Of a stretch of DNA of 64,000 nt, positions 63,880 to 64,000 are shown piece after piece. Both the position numbers and the translations under genes were made by a program. The notes below the pieces were generated by a model. It saw nothing but the letters and a program-made list of their open reading frames with translations. It ran no database searches and was not told where the DNA came from. How positions within the stretch are numbered: position 1 is the first letter of the stretch; each line of letters starts with the position of its first letter. The stretch covers positions 751,001 to 815,000 of the forward strand of contig NW_026945665.1 in assembly GCF_034702125.1 (NCBI RefSeq), in the 5' to 3' direction. This DNA is from Engraulis encrasicolus (taxonomy: Eukaryota > Chordata > Actinopteri > Clupeiformes > Engraulidae).

Positions 63880-64000
63880 TTTTAGGGGCTTTCATGCCTT
63901 TATTTGATAGGACAGTCTGAGATGGTGACAGGAAGCGAGTGGGACAGAGAGACGGGGCGGGATCGGGAAGTGACCCCGGCCGGACCCGAACCACCCGCAC
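63880..64000 (-). mobile_element. SINE-like repeat cut by the window end
   Basis: GGGGCTTTCATGCCTTTATT, GATAGGACAG and, near the end, GGACCCGAACCACC. The reverse complement reads GGTTCGGGTCC, like a pol III B-box. A widely spread fish repeat; the tRNA-like head would lie past base 64,000. Confidence 0.5.

Overview
The window reads as teleost fish nuclear DNA. The grounds are a FISNA-NACHT-leucine-rich-repeat gene of the kind expanded in fish, GT-AG spliced genes throughout, very long (CA/GT)n microsatellites, and a dense layering of fish-type mobile elements (L1, L2-like and Mag-like retroelements, hAT, TTAA-type and Tc1-type MITEs, foldback elements). There are no operons, no CRISPR array and no prokaryotic signals. 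The species cannot be named from the sequence.

Layout. 0-8 kb: an L1-like LINE (ORF1 fragment at 1-305, resuming at 5.45 kb and running on into ORF2), interrupted by a spliced DNA transposon, element A (about 1,012-5,449). 8-10.4 kb: unassigned. 10.4-13.9 kb: a decayed Ty3/Mag-type retrotransposon with short LTRs. 14-23 kb: repeats and MITEs, ending in a small CARD-domain gene (23.3-23.7 kb). 24.8-34.0 kb: a second, larger transposon of the same type, element B, with several nested insertions. 34-44.5 kb: microsatellites, LINE fragments, a TTAA element carrying a 140-bp satellite array, minisatellites, and a 1.7-kb element hosting a 185-bp hAT MITE. 44.7-55.0 kb: a multi-exon NLR gene whose N-terminal exon is present four times; its introns hold a SINE, hAT MITEs, foldbacks and a palindromic element with a telomere-like core. 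55-64 kb: minisatellites, then a 6.1-kb element bounded by a perfect 53-bp inverted repeat, and a SINE-like end.

The most notable system is the pair of two-gene transposons A and B. Each joins a THAP-zinc-finger/DDE transposase on the minus strand with a SWIM-zinc-finger/YqaJ-type nuclease on the plus strand. This pairing matches what I recall of the ISL2EU group (the PIF/Harbinger-ISL2EU-Spy lineage), so the superfamily is probably known. The details here are unusual. In A the two genes are physically interlocked, each terminal coding exon lying inside the other's intron on the opposite strand. In B the genes are plainly tail to tail, the nuclease has lost its EIK signature and instead ends in a PHD-like finger, and a MITE in the inter-gene space has its own empty-site control beside it in a tandem duplicate.

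Both transposases can be assembled from exons whose phases match exactly (521 and 497 codons), with all DDE residues visible, so at least the transposase half looks recently functional. The host genes, a CARD-only protein and an NLR, are both innate-immunity types; a link between them is inference only.
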